DNA of 64,000 nt from Agelaius tricolor. Taxonomy: Eukaryota > Chordata > Aves > Passeriformes > Icteridae. Below, piece after piece: positions 11,725-23,974 of this stretch (within the stretch, counting starts at the first letter, position 1; each line of letters opens with the position of its first letter). Below the pieces are notes generated by a model. The model saw only the letters and a program-made list of their open reading frames with translations. It was not told the DNA's origin and did no database searches. The stretch is from positions 22,714,244 to 22,778,243 of the forward strand of contig JALJCS010000004.1 in NCBI GenBank assembly GCA_023055355.1, given 5' to 3'. A program made the position numbers and the translations under genes.

Positions 11725-13618
11725 AAAATTCATGAGCACATCTCCAGGAACAAACTTACTTAAATGCAGACCAATGTTTATATCAAAAATTTCTTTTGAT
11801 CCAAGGCTTTTTTAAGCAAAAATTTTTTTCTAAATTGCTGATATTCCACATTTTTTTGTTTGTGTAATCTGTCATAACAGCCACAGAGTGCAATTGTAAA
11901 TCACCACAAAATGAAATAACAAAATGCCATCTAAGGTGAGGTTTCAGAAATGTGTAGGTGACTTACATTTAGGATTCATAATTATTTCTAGTGCAATGTC
12001 TCAGTAGATGGGGGTAGATGTCATTCACATACCTGCAGGCCAGATATCACTACGTTTCTGCCAGCAGCATTTGCTATTCAAATAGCTCAGTGCCTACTCA
12101 TGATTTTAGCGCTTACTGCTTAGCTCAAGGTTTATTGATGATCTCTCACCTTCCGTTTCTCAACCTCTGCACTTTTCCTCTCTGTCATGTCTTAATTCCT
12201 TTAATTTACCAGGTTGGAATTCTACCAATGCATCTGAAAACTCAGTCTTCATTTACTTGTTCCTATTTTGTGCCATAGTCTACACTTATGAATGACCACT
12301 GAATGATCAGTGTGATCATTCTATTTTCATAGTTTCACTGTAATGCACACGAATACTATAAGTTGTTCTATGATAGGACTTGCAATAAATCCTTACTTAT
12401 ATTCAGGCCGAAATACTTTTAAACTTTTAGTGATTTTCTAGAATAGTGTAGAATAATAATCATGAAGTACACATTCAGAGTATTATACGTCTGAAATATA
12501 AGGATCCATTTGATTACTGTGGAAATACAGAAAAGACTAATAATTTTGAAGAATGGCTAAAATGCATGTCAGAAGACAGAACTTCATCTCCCTAAAATTC
12601 CTTTTGCTAATCTGATTTACACTATCAGTGATCCCTAATTTCTCTTTTTTTGCTCAGCAGATGTCTATAATTTAAGATAACAAGTTAAGAATTCATCCTC
12701 AAATGTATGAATGTAACCACTTCACCTATAAAATGCAACCCATACAACTATTTTTAAACTGTATGTCATATTTCTAAAACTAGGAACATTAACAATTTAT
12801 AAAAAAGTACATTTTGCTTTTAGGTGTCTATTGAAAAATTTCTATTTTACCTCCTCTCCCCCTCCATCCACCTTATTTCAAACCAATTTTCAGTACTTCA
12901 AGTGGAAAATTCCTGATCTGAGTATATAAAGGAAATATAATTTTTCGTTGTAGACAAATAAAAAAAATTGGAATCCTTGAGTAGAGATCAAGCAAAGGAA
13001 GCTCATTCCAGGAAAGTCAGGGAAAAAAACCTACAAAAACCAAAAACCCAACCAAAAAAACTACCCCTCACCAATACTTAGGATAAAAGATGCAAATCAG
13101 TACAGTTCAGTTTTTACAGCAACAGCCTATGTATGGATAAATAACTTGGCCTTACAAAAGTTAGCCACAGAGATCCCATTAACTTTGATGGGACAATTTC
13201 TTTTTTTTTAATTTGTAAACTCACTGTACAAAGAGTAAAAACTTAATCCTTCCCATATTTCTGAAAGCAAAACAAACAGGTCTTCTACTTGTTTTGTACC
13301 TGGGGAACTACAGAATGAATAAAAGCATATCTACCTGTCACAGGATCTAGGAGCAAATTAGCTCCTGGGTAGTTGCCTGCCAGGGAATTAACTTGATCTC
13401 TGAAAACAGGGACCACATGCCTGTGCTGATACAGCACTTGTTCTTCTTGTTGTGAAGGGCTGGACTGTTGTGACCCAGCAATATGGCTAATGGTTGTATG
13501 TTACTGCTTCTGAATTAGTTGAAGGATAGCTATTGTGTCAAAACATGTTCTATTGATTTTGTTTTAAACCTGCTTCCTGACAATTTAACAAGCACACTCA
13601 GTATTGCATATGTTTGGA
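11725..13618. other. AT-rich non-coding DNA, nothing recognised
   Basis: No gene or retroelement was seen. An A/C-rich low-complexity patch (aaaaacctacaaaaacc and similar) lies at 13024-13062. The plus frame 12018-12278 is hydrophobic but shows no family signature and is treated as chance. Confidence 0.55.
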
Positions 13619-14604
13619 TGTGATGGGCTGACCTTGGCTGAGACACCAGGTTCCCATCAGACCACTCTATCACTCCACTACTTCAAAAGGACAGAGGGAG
13701 AAAATTCAATTAAAATATAATGTGTTAAAATAACGACAAGAAGATCACTTAATATTGTCATGGGCAAAACATGTTTCACTTGGAGAAATGAATTTATTAC
13801 ACATCAATTGTAAAAGAGAATCATGGTGAGAAATAAGAACAAAACCAGAAACATCTTACCCTCACCCCTCCCTTCTTCCTGTGCTCAACTCAGTCCTATC
13901 TCTCCCTAGTTCCAGGTCACAGAGGGAGATGGGAAATTGTAGTTGCAGTCAGTTCAAAGCTCTTCATCTCTGCCTTTCCTTTTTCCTCATCCTTTTTACT
14001 GCTTTGGTGTAGGGTGCCACCCATAGGATACAGCTTTCATTAAATTAACATCAGTCCTTGCTACTGGTTCTGCCAGAAAACCTGCACCTGTATGTACTTC
14101 TCTCCATGGGGTGCAGGTCCTGTTGGGTGCCTGCTCCTGTGTGGGCACTTTACAGGCTGCAGCTTCCTTCAGGGCATATCTGCCTGGTCCACCATGGGAG
14201 CATGGTTGATATTGTTGGTTGCAGGTTGATACTGATGTCTGCATCACTATGGACCTCAGTGGCTGCAGGGACACAGCTGTCTCACTACAGTCTGCATGAT
14301 GGCTTTAGAATTCAACCCCTGAAGTGCCTCCTCCTGCTCCTTGTCCCTGACCTTGGTGTCTGCAGAGTTGCTTCTGTCATTTTTTCATCCCTGTCTTAGA
14401 GCTGCTGCACTGTATTTTTTATTCTTAAATATTTTGTCACAGAGAAATGTCTGATGTCATTGATTGTTTCAGCTTTGGCCTGTAGTGGGTCCAGCTTATA
14501 GCTGGCTGGAACTGGCTCTGTCTGAGTGAGATGTGGGCAGCTTCTGGTGTCTTCTTACAGCCACCCCCACTAGCAAAAATCTTGCCACGTAGTTTCAATA
14601 CTCA
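13619..14604 (-). mobile_element. ERV LTR (antisense), about 986 bp
   Basis: The plus strand opens with tgtgatgggctgaccttggc and closes near 14604 with cttgccacgtagtttcaata followed by ctca. This is the reverse complement of a widespread avian LTR that I remember as starting with a TGTATTGGG-like sequence and ending with GGTCAACCCACCACA. Landmarks between are 'gaccactctatcactcc' (13658), 'ggtgcaggtcctgttgggtg' (14109), 'ggacctcagtggctgcaggg' (14251) and 'ccttggtgtctgcagagttg' (14351). TG and CA termini are kept on both ends. Frames 13996-14274 (minus) and 14058-14399 (plus) are shadows in LTR sequence. No direct repeat flanks this LTR by itself: ttgga lies on the left and gaaaa on the right. 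Confidence 0.65.
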
Positions 14605-15189
14605 GAAAAAATTTGATAATTTCTTACTCAGTATCTCTTTATGTTGATGATTTTACAGTCCTCAGAACATTTCTATCTGCTGACTTTTCTTCAAGAACCA
14701 AAAGGTCCCTGGCTATTTAATTTCTCTTTGAAGGCAGCCGATTTCTCATTTGAAGATTGTTTTCACTATTTTCTGTATTTTCCTAGTTCTGCTGCTTTCT
14801 GGTTTAGTTGAAATAACCTCAACCATATGTTGTATTTTAAATGTGAATTTGTACAGTAGCAGAGTGACAGTGATTTCTAATTTAGTCTCAGTTCTCTGCT
14901 GCTTCCTATTAATTTGTATGGCATTTCAGGTGTTGTTAAATCTTGAATTGACCATTGAGAAAACTGTTTGATATTATTCTTTCCTGGCAAGTAGTATAAT
15001 AGTGTCTTTAAGGCTTTTTTTTGCCTCTGTAAATTGCTTTATATTGGCATAGACTTTATCTTGACAAATAATTTCAATATATTCATTCAATATTGTAAGA
15101 TCTTTCTGGAACTCTTCACAGTCAATTTTCAGTTGGTTTATATTATTTATGAGCAAATTTCATAACTTATCACAGATCTTTCCTGCATT
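14605..15189. other. Unrecognised core between two oppositely oriented LTRs
   Basis: AT-rich sequence with a minus open frame at 14974-15156 (60 residues, rich in K, E, I and L, with heptad-like spacing). It could be a remnant of retroviral internal sequence such as a coiled-coil part of gag, but no gag, pro or pol motif is visible, so the origin is open. Confidence 0.3.
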
Positions 15190-15764
15190 AGTTTTGAATA
15201 CAGTTAATTTAGCTGAGACGGAGTTCATTTGCTCACAGCAACCCTCACAGTGCCTTGCATTGGTGGGTAGAAAGGTGTTGGCAATGCAGCAGTGTTTTGG
15301 CTCCTGCTGAGCAACACTGGCACATCAGCCATGTCTCTTCCAACATTTCCCCCCATCAATAGGCTCAGGGTAGGCAAGGTCTTGGGGAAGAACACAGATG
15401 AGGACAGCTAACCCAAATTAACTGAAGGGATAACACAGTTATCCCTTCAGAAAAGATACCTTTTTCAGATATAAAAGCTAAGAAAAGAAGGAGGAAAGGG
15501 GGGCATTTACTATTTACAACATTTACTTTCCATAGCAACAACTATACATGCTGGACCCCTGCTTCCAAGAAATTGGCCAGATACCACTTGCTGATACAAT
15601 AATAAAACATTTGGGTTTTTTTTCCTTGGCATGTCCAAATGCAACCTTTTGTTATTGATTTAGTAAGCTGCCTTGTCTCAACCTACAAGTTACTTTCTGT
15701 GTTATTTTCTGTCCTTTCAGCTGACGAAAGGGGTGATAGGGTGGCCAAGGTCAGCCCACCACAG
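15190..15764 (+). mobile_element. ERV LTR (sense) of an avian family, with TATA box
   Basis: Sense LTR. Recognisable text begins near 15190 (ttagctgagacggagttc) and runs through 'tgctcacagcaaccctcaca' (15230), 'cagctaacccaaattaactg' (15405), a TATA box tataaaag at 15470-15477, 'aaggaggaaaggggggcatt' (15488) and 'gccttgtctcaacctacaag' (15670). It ends ccaaggtcagcccaccaca at 15764. The order agrees with a bird LTR remembered from chicken and songbird genomes. A 13-base inverted repeat lies just upstream of the TATA box. The 5' edge is uncertain. Its last 100 bases are homologous, in inverted orientation, to the first 150 bases of the LTR at 13619-14604. Confidence 0.65.
15422..15450. repeat. 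Perfect 13-bp inverted repeat upstream of LTR TATA box
   Basis: ctgaagggataac and its exact reverse complement are separated by three bases (aca). The hairpin sits 20 bases before the tataaaag of the sense LTR. It may be a chance product of mutation in the LTR or a local inverted duplication. Confidence 0.9.
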
Positions 15765-16274
15765 TATTGCAAGTTCCTGCAAGTACCATTCTTCCACTGT
15801 AATAATCTAGGTTATCAAATTATTTAATACACCAACCAATTGAACTCTGCTCACTGCAGAGGTTAAAAATAAAAGGATGTAGTTGTCTTTAATTTTCATA
15901 GATTCTTTGCTAAAGATTGGTGTTACACTTTGATTACTTTCTGTTCTTTTGGAATAGACATTAATGATAGGGGTGGGTTCCACAGGATAGCAATTTAGGA
16001 TTTTAATACCTCTGGAACACTTAAAGGAAAATGCTATCTCATTATTTCTATTTGTTACTGTTACAAGTTTAGGTTAAATTCTGTCATACTGAATTTATCC
16101 CTTGTCTTCTGTGAAGAATAGATTAGTTGGGAAACTTCTGAAAATAGTATTATAGTGGGGACTGAGACACACAAATCTGATTTGGTTTTTCTGCTATGTA
16201 TCAATACTCTTTAATATTCTATCTACATCTTAATGTATTTGTCTTATATATGTGGAGGGTTTTAGAAAATACTG

Positions 16275-16275
<1 letters not shown>

Positions 16276-16305
<30 letters not shown>
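16276..16305. repeat. Homopolymer T30
   Basis: Thirty uninterrupted T residues. No retroposed sequence with matching orientation is recognisable next to it, so it need not be a poly(A) tail. The length may be inexact because of sequencing slippage. Confidence 0.9.
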
Positions 16306-16308
<3 letters not shown>

Positions 16309-16397
16309 TTCCATGGTTTAAGCAAGATAATGGTCAGAATAATTTTCAGCTTTTCTGATGGTGGTTTAACATTTTTTCTACCAGGCTTTTCTGGTAA

Positions 16398-16447
16398 AAA
16401 GAGAAGCCAGTTCCCAACTTTTCTTTGTTGGGAATTGGCTTCTCTTT
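16398..16447. repeat. Near-perfect 21-bp hairpin with 8-base loop
   Basis: The arms at 16398-16418 and 16427-16447 are reverse complements with one difference, which would be a G-U wobble in a plus-strand transcript. The loop is ttttcttt. The arms contain gagaagccagttcccaac and gttgggaattggcttctc. The shape resembles a small-RNA precursor or a short fold-back element, but such features can also arise by inverted duplication. Confidence 0.85.
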
Positions 16448-18818
16448 CTTAAAGGATGCCTCTGCATCCAGTAGTCCCCTTTTCCCCACTGCTTAACTTA
16501 TGCCAACCTTTCTTCATGGTCCACTTAAGGACTTAATTGGTCTCTTTGGAGTTCAGTAAAACTTTTCCTACACATGGGGAAATTACTAACCAAACTTGAG
16601 AAGAAGATGATTCAAAGTTGTGTAAAAAAGTTGCTGAAAGGATATATCTCACGGTGAAAAGAGTAGCTGCTCAAGAATTAGCCTTAATACTTAGACCATT
16701 GCATATTTTAACAACAAGAAGAAAGGCAATGTAAGCTGACTTATAGAGAGAGTTAGAAGACTTGTCTGCATGTAAACTCATAGCTAGTCATATCATGACA
16801 AATTCTTCACTATTTACATAACACTACTCCTTATTAGGTATTTAGTGTTCACTGGTCAGGGAATAGCTAATAGCTGTCAACTATTTTCAAAGTTTAACTT
16901 ACCACTCTTCTATGGGAATAAGCTGTCTCTCAATAAAATAATCTTACTGTGAGAAAGTAATCATGGTGATCAATCATATGGAAATGACCACAGAGAAAAT
17001 TTTTATAAAGTGTCTATAATAATATAAATTCTTATCCCTGCTCACTGTACAGTAACTTTGCTGGGTAAACAAATGTCAAGATTATTGTTTATTTAGACTT
17101 GTGTTTTAGCTGAGGCTAAGGCACTGTTATAGTTTCAGATATTAACATCTAGCCTATGGTATATTTAACCTAAGACAAACTGTTAGGTTCTTAAATTGGC
17201 CTGATTCTACAGGGCTCAATGTTACACCTGCATAGCAGCTATAACACACTGGAGCTCTACCACTGGGGCACAAAGCTCTGCTTATACCGAGTGATCCAGA
17301 GAACCAAAAAAGATCTGTATTCTGAATTGCTTCCTGAGTAGCTTCTCTCTGTACTGGCTTTTGATAGTCTCTTTTCTGTGAGGGCTAAGGAGAAGCAGAG
17401 CTTCATCTCCTCCTCTATTGCCATGAAGCATATACATCTCATACATAAACATGAGCTTTCTGAAGTCCAAAACACATACCAAAGCATTGGCTTTTGTTTA
17501 AGCATTTTGATTGAGGGGCAAGTCGATAAACTATATCCCCCTTACTTCATAAATCATAAAAAATTTCCTAGTCACTAAAGAAGAATCATATCAACATCAG
17601 CAGCCAGTTATCCACTGCAGCTCATTTTTGGTTTACATAAGGCCTACAAATTATTTCTGCCACAGTCATCTTTGGTTCCCAAGCTATAAAAGCATAATGC
17701 AAATACTTACCATTAGGGAGGTGAAGCTATTGATCATTCTGAGACTTTCACATGCTACAAAGTTAGTGGCCATTTAGATGCTTAAATGGAAAAGAGAAAG
17801 ATGGAATGTCATGCACCACACACATTGCATTTTGTATAAAATGACGTACAGAGGTAAACCTGATTTAATGCATGCAATCATTGTTACACTGTTTGCACTT
17901 TAGATGGCTGTGTATAGGCAATCAGATAGATACTTTCACAGAAACTTTGAGCCTTATAATATCAAGGCAATCCTTGAGGTTTCCCATACCATAGTAAATT
18001 AAGTGTGTGTACCCTCTTAAAAAAAAAATTCCAGAGATTTGCATTTCTATAAAACAATTATACATGAGCATTTTCATTTTAATTTTCATGAATGTGATAG
18101 TAATAAGGTCAGAACATGACCCTGTACCTGTGTCATCCATAGTAATTGTAAAAGACATGAAAGCAGGAAAATATGTTTCAGAAACATATGTTTCCAACTA
18201 TACAAAGCACTTTATAAGTTCTTTTGTAGCAATTAAGACCTCAAGTAAGGTAGTGGAAAAATAATTTAAATTATAGAAATGTGCCTTTATGTCCGTTTTG
18301 GGCTGATTTAATTGAAATATTTTTAGCTTCATAGAATTTCAGACATACGAAGCTTTGATGCTGAAGATCAACTATGGAGAGGAAAAACTAAAGCTCTTTG
18401 TAAACTCTTTATATCAGTTAGGTCATCTGTTTATCTTTTCTGTTCAAACATCTGGGTTTGTAAAACAGCTGGCCAGTATTGCAAATGAAAGTTCAACAGT
18501 AAAACAACAGCCCTTCCAAGTTAGCAGCATTAGAGGAAAGAATGCATCAGGGTGATCCACACCATCAAATTGATTTATTAGTACAGATGGTAAGAAAGAC
18601 TAGCCAAAGCCCTGAATTCAAGTTGACTGTTTATTTATGTCACTGCTAGACCCTCAGCTATTTCAGGAAACCAACTAAAGAATGTCTGCAAAAATTCTTT
18701 AATAACTTCTCTGAAGATAAACTTTAAGGACAGTCATAAAAATAGGGAGCAAAAATCCAAAATAATACAAAAAATTAACCTACCACAATATGGTGTCCCA
18801 AGAAATTTCCCTACTCTG

Positions 18819-18821
<3 letters not shown>

Positions 18822-18853
<32 letters not shown>
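18822..18853. repeat. Homopolymer T32
   Basis: Thirty-two uninterrupted T residues, without a recognisable retroposon beside it. Confidence 0.9.
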
Positions 18854-18854
<1 letters not shown>

Positions 18855-19920
18855 GTGCTGTTGATATTGTCCTTGGGGTTTTTTTGTGATATTGAGCATC
18901 TAGAACTAAACATTCAGGATCCTTCAATAAAAATATTGAAGCCTTTTACTGTATTCCGTAGGTTGTTCTACACTTCCTGTATATACAGAAATAGCTCTAA
19001 TGGCTTCACTAAGAGTACACACAAATATTTACAATGTAATCATGGCCCTAAAAATAATTTTATAGGGAGTTGCCACAAATTAAAAAAAAAAATGCAAAGG
19101 AAGCAAATCACAAAGTATTTCCATGTACTGAAAAAGGCTACAATTACCAAAAGTATGAACTATACGGTTATTAACACTACAGTTGTTTATTCCCAAATTT
19201 TGAAATTATACCAAGAACTTTTTAACATTTTAAAGTTTTATGTAGTTTAATGTTTATTTATTCTTCATAGATATATCAATTTATCTTAATGATATTCTTA
19301 TTCTACTTAAGTAAGAGTAAAGACCAATTTGACTTAGTTGCTTAGAATGATTTCTGATTTATTGCTGAATGTGTGAATTTAAATATCCTTTCCTTTTCCA
19401 TTTTAAATTTTAGTGACTGATAAATTTTGATGCCATGGCCCTCATTCATCTACAAAAAAGTTCATTTCATATTTTAAGATATTTTCAATAATTCATAAAG
19501 CAAGGCTTCAGCAAGGCTTCTGAATATGTATCTAGCTTTAATAAGTCTATAACTTACAGGTAGTTCCCATAGGTCCCATTGATTGTGTCCTACATACCTG
19601 TTTAATTACTTGGTAAATCAGAACTTAGTTAAATCCTAGGCTTCTGGCAAAAGAATATGGCAAAATCAAATTATGATATTTAGCCATTTCTTCTTGCAGA
19701 AAGTTAACTGTCAAAATGGGGAACAGAAATAATGGTTTTACTAAAAAATAGGACTAAATTTTTATAAAACCCCTTTATTATTGATTGTAAAGAAAGCCTG
19801 TTATTTTTCATCATTAAAATAATGCCATCTATTTTTTGAGATCTAGGGTGGTGAGCAAACCTGCCCATATCTGAAAATCTCTGGTGTGAAATGATAATAT
19901 AACTGTTGCCTAAACAATAA

Positions 19921-20635
19921 GCAGCAGGAAGAATCACAGAACTACAGAATTGTAGGAAGGGCCCTTTGGAAGGGCAGGTTATACACAGACATGTCCAGGT
20001 GGGTTTTGAATGTCTCCAGAGATGAAAATTTTTGCCCACTGGGCACCATTGAAAAGAGTCTGGCACCATCCTCCTGACACCCGCCTTTGAGATATTTCTG
20101 TGTATTGGTGAGATCCCCTCTCAGTCTTCTCTACTCCAGACCAAACAATCCCAGCTCCCAGAGTCTCTCCTCATGAGAGAGGAGCTCCAGACCCCTGATC
20201 ATCCTTGTGGCTCTCCACTGGACCCTCTCCAGTAGCTCCTTGTCTCCCTTGTGCTGAGGAGCCCAGAACTGGACACAGCACTCCAGGACTGGCCTCACCA
20301 GGGCTGAGTAGAGGGGGAGGATCACCTCCCTGACCTGCTGGCCACACTCTTGCCAGTGCACCCCAGGATGACATTGGCCCTCCTGGCCACAGGGGCACTG
20401 GTGGCTCATGGACAGCTTGTGATGCACCAGGAGTCCCAGGTCCTTTTCCACAGAGCTGCTCTGTAGGAGGTCAGCCCCAGCCTGTGCTGGCACTTGGGGT
20501 TTGTTCTCCCCAGGTGCAGGACCTGGAACTGACACTCACCCTTGCTGAATCTCACCAGATTTCTCTCTTCTCAACTGCACACGTTATCGAGGTTAATGGC
20601 AGCACAGTCTTTGTGTTTCAGTCTCAGCTAAATTC
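19921..20635 (-). mobile_element. CR1 LINE fragment (antisense), ORF2 3' end and 3' UTR
   Basis: A 0.7-kb antisense CR1. It begins with a decayed octamer zone (agaatcacagaactacagaa), then 'ggttttgaatgtctccagag' (20010), 'gatcccctctcagtcttctc' (20111), 'gagcccagaactggacacag' (20258) and 'ggcctcaccagggctgagta' (20290). It fades after 'gttaatggcagcacagtctt' (20592). The element is 5'-truncated within ORF2, which is typical for CR1. Confidence 0.9.
20131..20535 (-). pseudogene. CR1 ORF2 C-terminal remnant (broken)
   Basis: A 134-residue open frame within the CR1 copy. It carries the C-terminal part of the CR1 reverse transcriptase protein, recognisable by EKDLGLLVHHKLSMS near residue 30, [14 protein letters not shown] near residue 69, CCVQFWAPQ near 86, and EERLWELGLFGLE at the end. 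Between about residues 48 and 68 the expected text is replaced by an out-of-frame run (GQEGQCHPGVHWQECGQQ), after which the proper frame returns. Two compensating indels are therefore likely. It lacks the catalytic core and cannot be functional. Confidence 0.85.
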
Positions 20636-22589
20636 ACCCCATTACTACACAGAAACACTATAATCTCATGCCACTTTACATCAACATACATCTAAATGGC
20701 AAGAAAGTCAATCAAAACTTTAGTTCTTTCCTGCCAAGAGAAGACTATGATTACTAGATTTTTTCCCCCTTGTAAGGCTCATTGCTTTTCAAATAGGCCA
20801 GGTATGAGGCTCTGTATAATGAGCATCAAGATTGCACACACACCAGCTTTTCAGCTAAGTCCCTGATGCTTGCTGCAGGGGAAAATTTCAAGTCAAAATA
20901 TTTAGCCAAACAGTAGCATCCAAAATAGAGCTACATATTGGCTTGACAGCTGTAGTGTTATAGCCATTCATTCTCTTCTGGTTACCTCCTGTTATCAGAG
21001 ACCATTGGTGCAGTATATTTTGACATCCTTCCCACATTCCGATTTTTTTACATTTAGATAAAATCAGACAAAAGAACCAAGTTTTGAAATGTGGTTTGAT
21101 TTTACTGTGATACAAAGAACAAGGTTTATACATAGCTGTTATATGGTTTGTTGAGGGATCCCCTCCTTTTATCTTAAAAGTGAAGGTTTCAGTATTTTCT
21201 TTTTGTAATCCTATTCTTATTGGGAGATGAGGGAAAGGGAAAGTGTTCAATTTGGCATTTTAAATATAGACATTACCTGTCCTCTCTCTAGATTGTATTC
21301 TTTGGCCTTTTGGGGATTTTGGAAAATTCTGAGGTTGGAACAATCTGCATTTTAGTCACAGGGTTGGTAAAGATACCTAGTTTCTGCCTTCACTAAACTT
21401 ATTTAATTTTGCTTTCACCATTAGAAAGATAAATTTAAAAAAATCAAACAAAACAAAAAAGCCCCACCAACCATAAAAGTGCAGTAATTTTTGTAAAAAA
21501 TGTTGCCATTTTCAAGTATTATAAATAGTGTTGTCATGTAGAAGAGGCAGCAAAACCATTTATTGCAGCATACTGGGGGAGCAAGCAGTGTGAGCTGTTT
21601 TTTTCTTGATAATAAAGCCAGCAGAATGCATCTAATCCCAGAGATATGTTCTCACATACATCTCTATCTTTATATTCTCTATGCAGCGTTGAACCATGAA
21701 CATATATTCATTAGAAATTAATGAAAAATATAATTCATTATGTTTGAAGTAATAGATGAAGGACAGTTTACTTTCAGTTAACTTAAGTAAATTGAAAGAG
21801 AAAGTTTAGTTCCTGTAAGTAGTCTGACAAAAAGAATTTAGCCCTAGGTTAAAGGAAACAAGAAAATAAAAGGTGAAAATGCTGTATGTTGTCTAATTGC
21901 ATGGTTTGTTTCAAAATTCTGTTTTGGTGCCCTCAATAAACACATCACTAACAAAAACCATTAAATTAAGTGTGTCCTATTTCTGACATTGTGAGAGACT
22001 TCAAAAGCAATCAGGGAGAATAGCATTGCCCTAACATACTCAATTTTCTTCTGTGCTTGATTTACTTCAAAACCCAAAATTACACAATTATGTTGGTGAG
22101 GAGAACCTTCAGAATTTACCAGCAAAGATGATCAGATATGCTGCTTGGGAAAATATTGAATATACTCTTTTGTTAGTGACATCCTTATTAATATGTTTCT
22201 TTATATCTAATGCAAAAAATATATTTTACCACCATTTACTTAAAACAATTTTTTTTATTAGACAGGTAATTTTACAGGTAATATTTGACCACATTCTCTT
22301 AATAGGAGAAGGGACTGTAGATATTTACTGCAGGAAAATTATTTAACAATTTCAGCCAAACAAATTAAAAAAAAAGAAAGGTAAATGTGAATTTTTATAT
22401 GTCAAATGATTCCATTAATTGAAAATTCTTCAGACATAGCTATGTTAATAGAATCAATTGTCCTAAGTACTTTAGGAAAAAAAATAAAGATGCTTCCCCA
22501 TCTGGAGAGGTATAAATATCTAAATGTACTGAGTCTCCAATTGTGTTCTCTCATTCTGTGGATGTAATGAAACAAACAAAAGAAACAAA
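20636..22589. other. AT-rich non-coding DNA, nothing recognised
   Basis: No gene or repeat family was recognised. The minus frame 20888-21250 (120 residues) has no known motif. A short A/C-rich patch lies at 21437-21471. Confidence 0.55.
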
Positions 22590-22845
22590 TGAGGACCCCA
22601 GAAGTGGGCACAGCACTCCAGATGTGGCCTGGCTACATCTGAGTAGAGGGGCAGGATCACCCCCCTCACCCTGCTGGCAATGTTTTTCCCAATGCACCCC
22701 AGAACACCACTGGCTGTCTTGGCCACCAGGGCACACTGCTGGCTCATGGACAGCTTGCTGTTCACCAGGCCCCTCATGTCCTTTTCTGCAGAGCTGCTTT
22801 CCAGCGGGGCAGCTCCCATACTGTGTCTATATATATGGTGTAAAT
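22590..22845 (-). mobile_element. CR1 LINE fragment (antisense), ORF2 3' part without tail
   Basis: Antisense CR1 text: 'ggcacagcactccagatgtg' (22608), 'gcaccccagaacaccactgg' (22695), 'tggccaccagggcacactgc' (22721) and 'catggacagcttgctgttca' (22747). The matching minus frame (22520-22819) shows EKDMRGLVNSKLSMSQQCAL, then VILPLYSDVARPHLECC, which are C-terminal CR1 ORF2 landmarks. No 3' octamers are present on the low-coordinate side, so this piece has lost its 3' end, unlike the other tails here. Confidence 0.85.
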
Positions 22846-23887
22846 ATATATATATTTTGTAAAGTGTCTGTCTGCTTTACTATGGAACAGTCATAAGCAT
22901 TCTTCTTTCTCTTTACCTTTGTGATGAATGACACTTCTTTCTTTTCTCAAGTCCTTTAATCAGCAGTAATCGGGACAATTTTTTTGCCCTTTTCTTTCTC
23001 TTTTCTTTTTCACCACTTTCACACCAAAATTTTTCTTTTACTAAATCGCAAGAGATCACCCTTTCTGAATTCTGGATATCTATAACTTCATCTTTTTTCC
23101 TTGATTTTCCTTTGTATTTGATACAATAACTTCTTGCCTGAACTACTTTCTGCACTATTATCCTAAGTTATATTTTTGTCTTTTGCATATCACTCTTTCA
23201 AATGAATGTCTATACCTCCTTCTCTAAACTTAATTTAATTCAGAACTCTGAAGTAGTGCAAAGCCATTTTGTTTGGCTCAATCCTTGAACATCACAGTAT
23301 TATTTAGTGAAATTTTTTTTGGTCCCCCTTTCTCCTCTCTTGGTGATACTATTTGCATAGTTTTTGCTAAAGAGCTAGAAGCTAAGAATGCCAAACCAGA
23401 AAACTATTACTGAATTTCTATAATGTTTATGCTTTTTCCATGGCCTCTACTATAAGTTATTCTTCTAAATGATCCATCAGAAAGGATGGTTGAAATCCAG
23501 TTTGAAACCAAATACCCAAGAAAATCCACAACAAACAGAAATTTCCTTGGAAAATCAGGGAAAATAGCATCCAGTTTTAATTTGACTACATGCCTAGCTG
23601 GATGTAGATTCTAGTCAAATATTGTTTTCATCCTTGTATTTTGTCTCCTTTCAAACAAGGCTTTTAAAAACTGAAAACAATATGTTCAAGAAGAGTGAGA
23701 TAAAGTTTGTAGATGTAAATATGAAAGCAAAAACTAATCTCTTTTCTGTAAATTATCTGGCATATGCCTCTTATCATGCCTTTGAAATGTTTGGTGTAAA
23801 ATATAATGCTTAAAGACAGGACTAAAAAAGAAACTTTAGCTCTATTTCTGTTTTATCTTCTGCTAAATATTTCTCTTTAATTTTAGA

Positions 23888-23974
23888 TAGGGTTTTTTTG
23901 TTTTCTTTTGGGTTTTTGGGGGGTTGTTTTGCTGTGGTTTTTTTTGGTTTTTTTTTTTTGGGGGGGGGGGGGGT
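23888..23974. repeat. G/T-rich low-complexity tract with G14 run
   Basis: A long run of T tracts broken by G clusters, ending in about 14 consecutive G. The minus strand therefore reads as A/C-rich. Several similar tracts of either polarity occur across the window. Confidence 0.85.

Larger units (their letters stand above)
15765..19920. other. AT-rich non-coding DNA with two long T tracts and a hairpin
   Basis: No gene or retroelement was recognised over 4.1 kb. Notable local structures are T30 at 16276-16305, a 21-bp hairpin at 16398-16447 and T32 at 18822-18853. Open frames on both strands (17257-17505, 18007-18264, 18852-19250) lack recognisable domains. Confidence 0.55.

Noticed and set aside
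13996..14399. Open frames on both strands, about 92 and 113 residues
   Set aside because: They lie within LTR sequence and have no gag, pol or env character. LTRs are non-coding here.
18330..18375. Possible CR1 tail (ttcatagaatttcagacata)
   Set aside because: No second octamer and no CR1 text follows.
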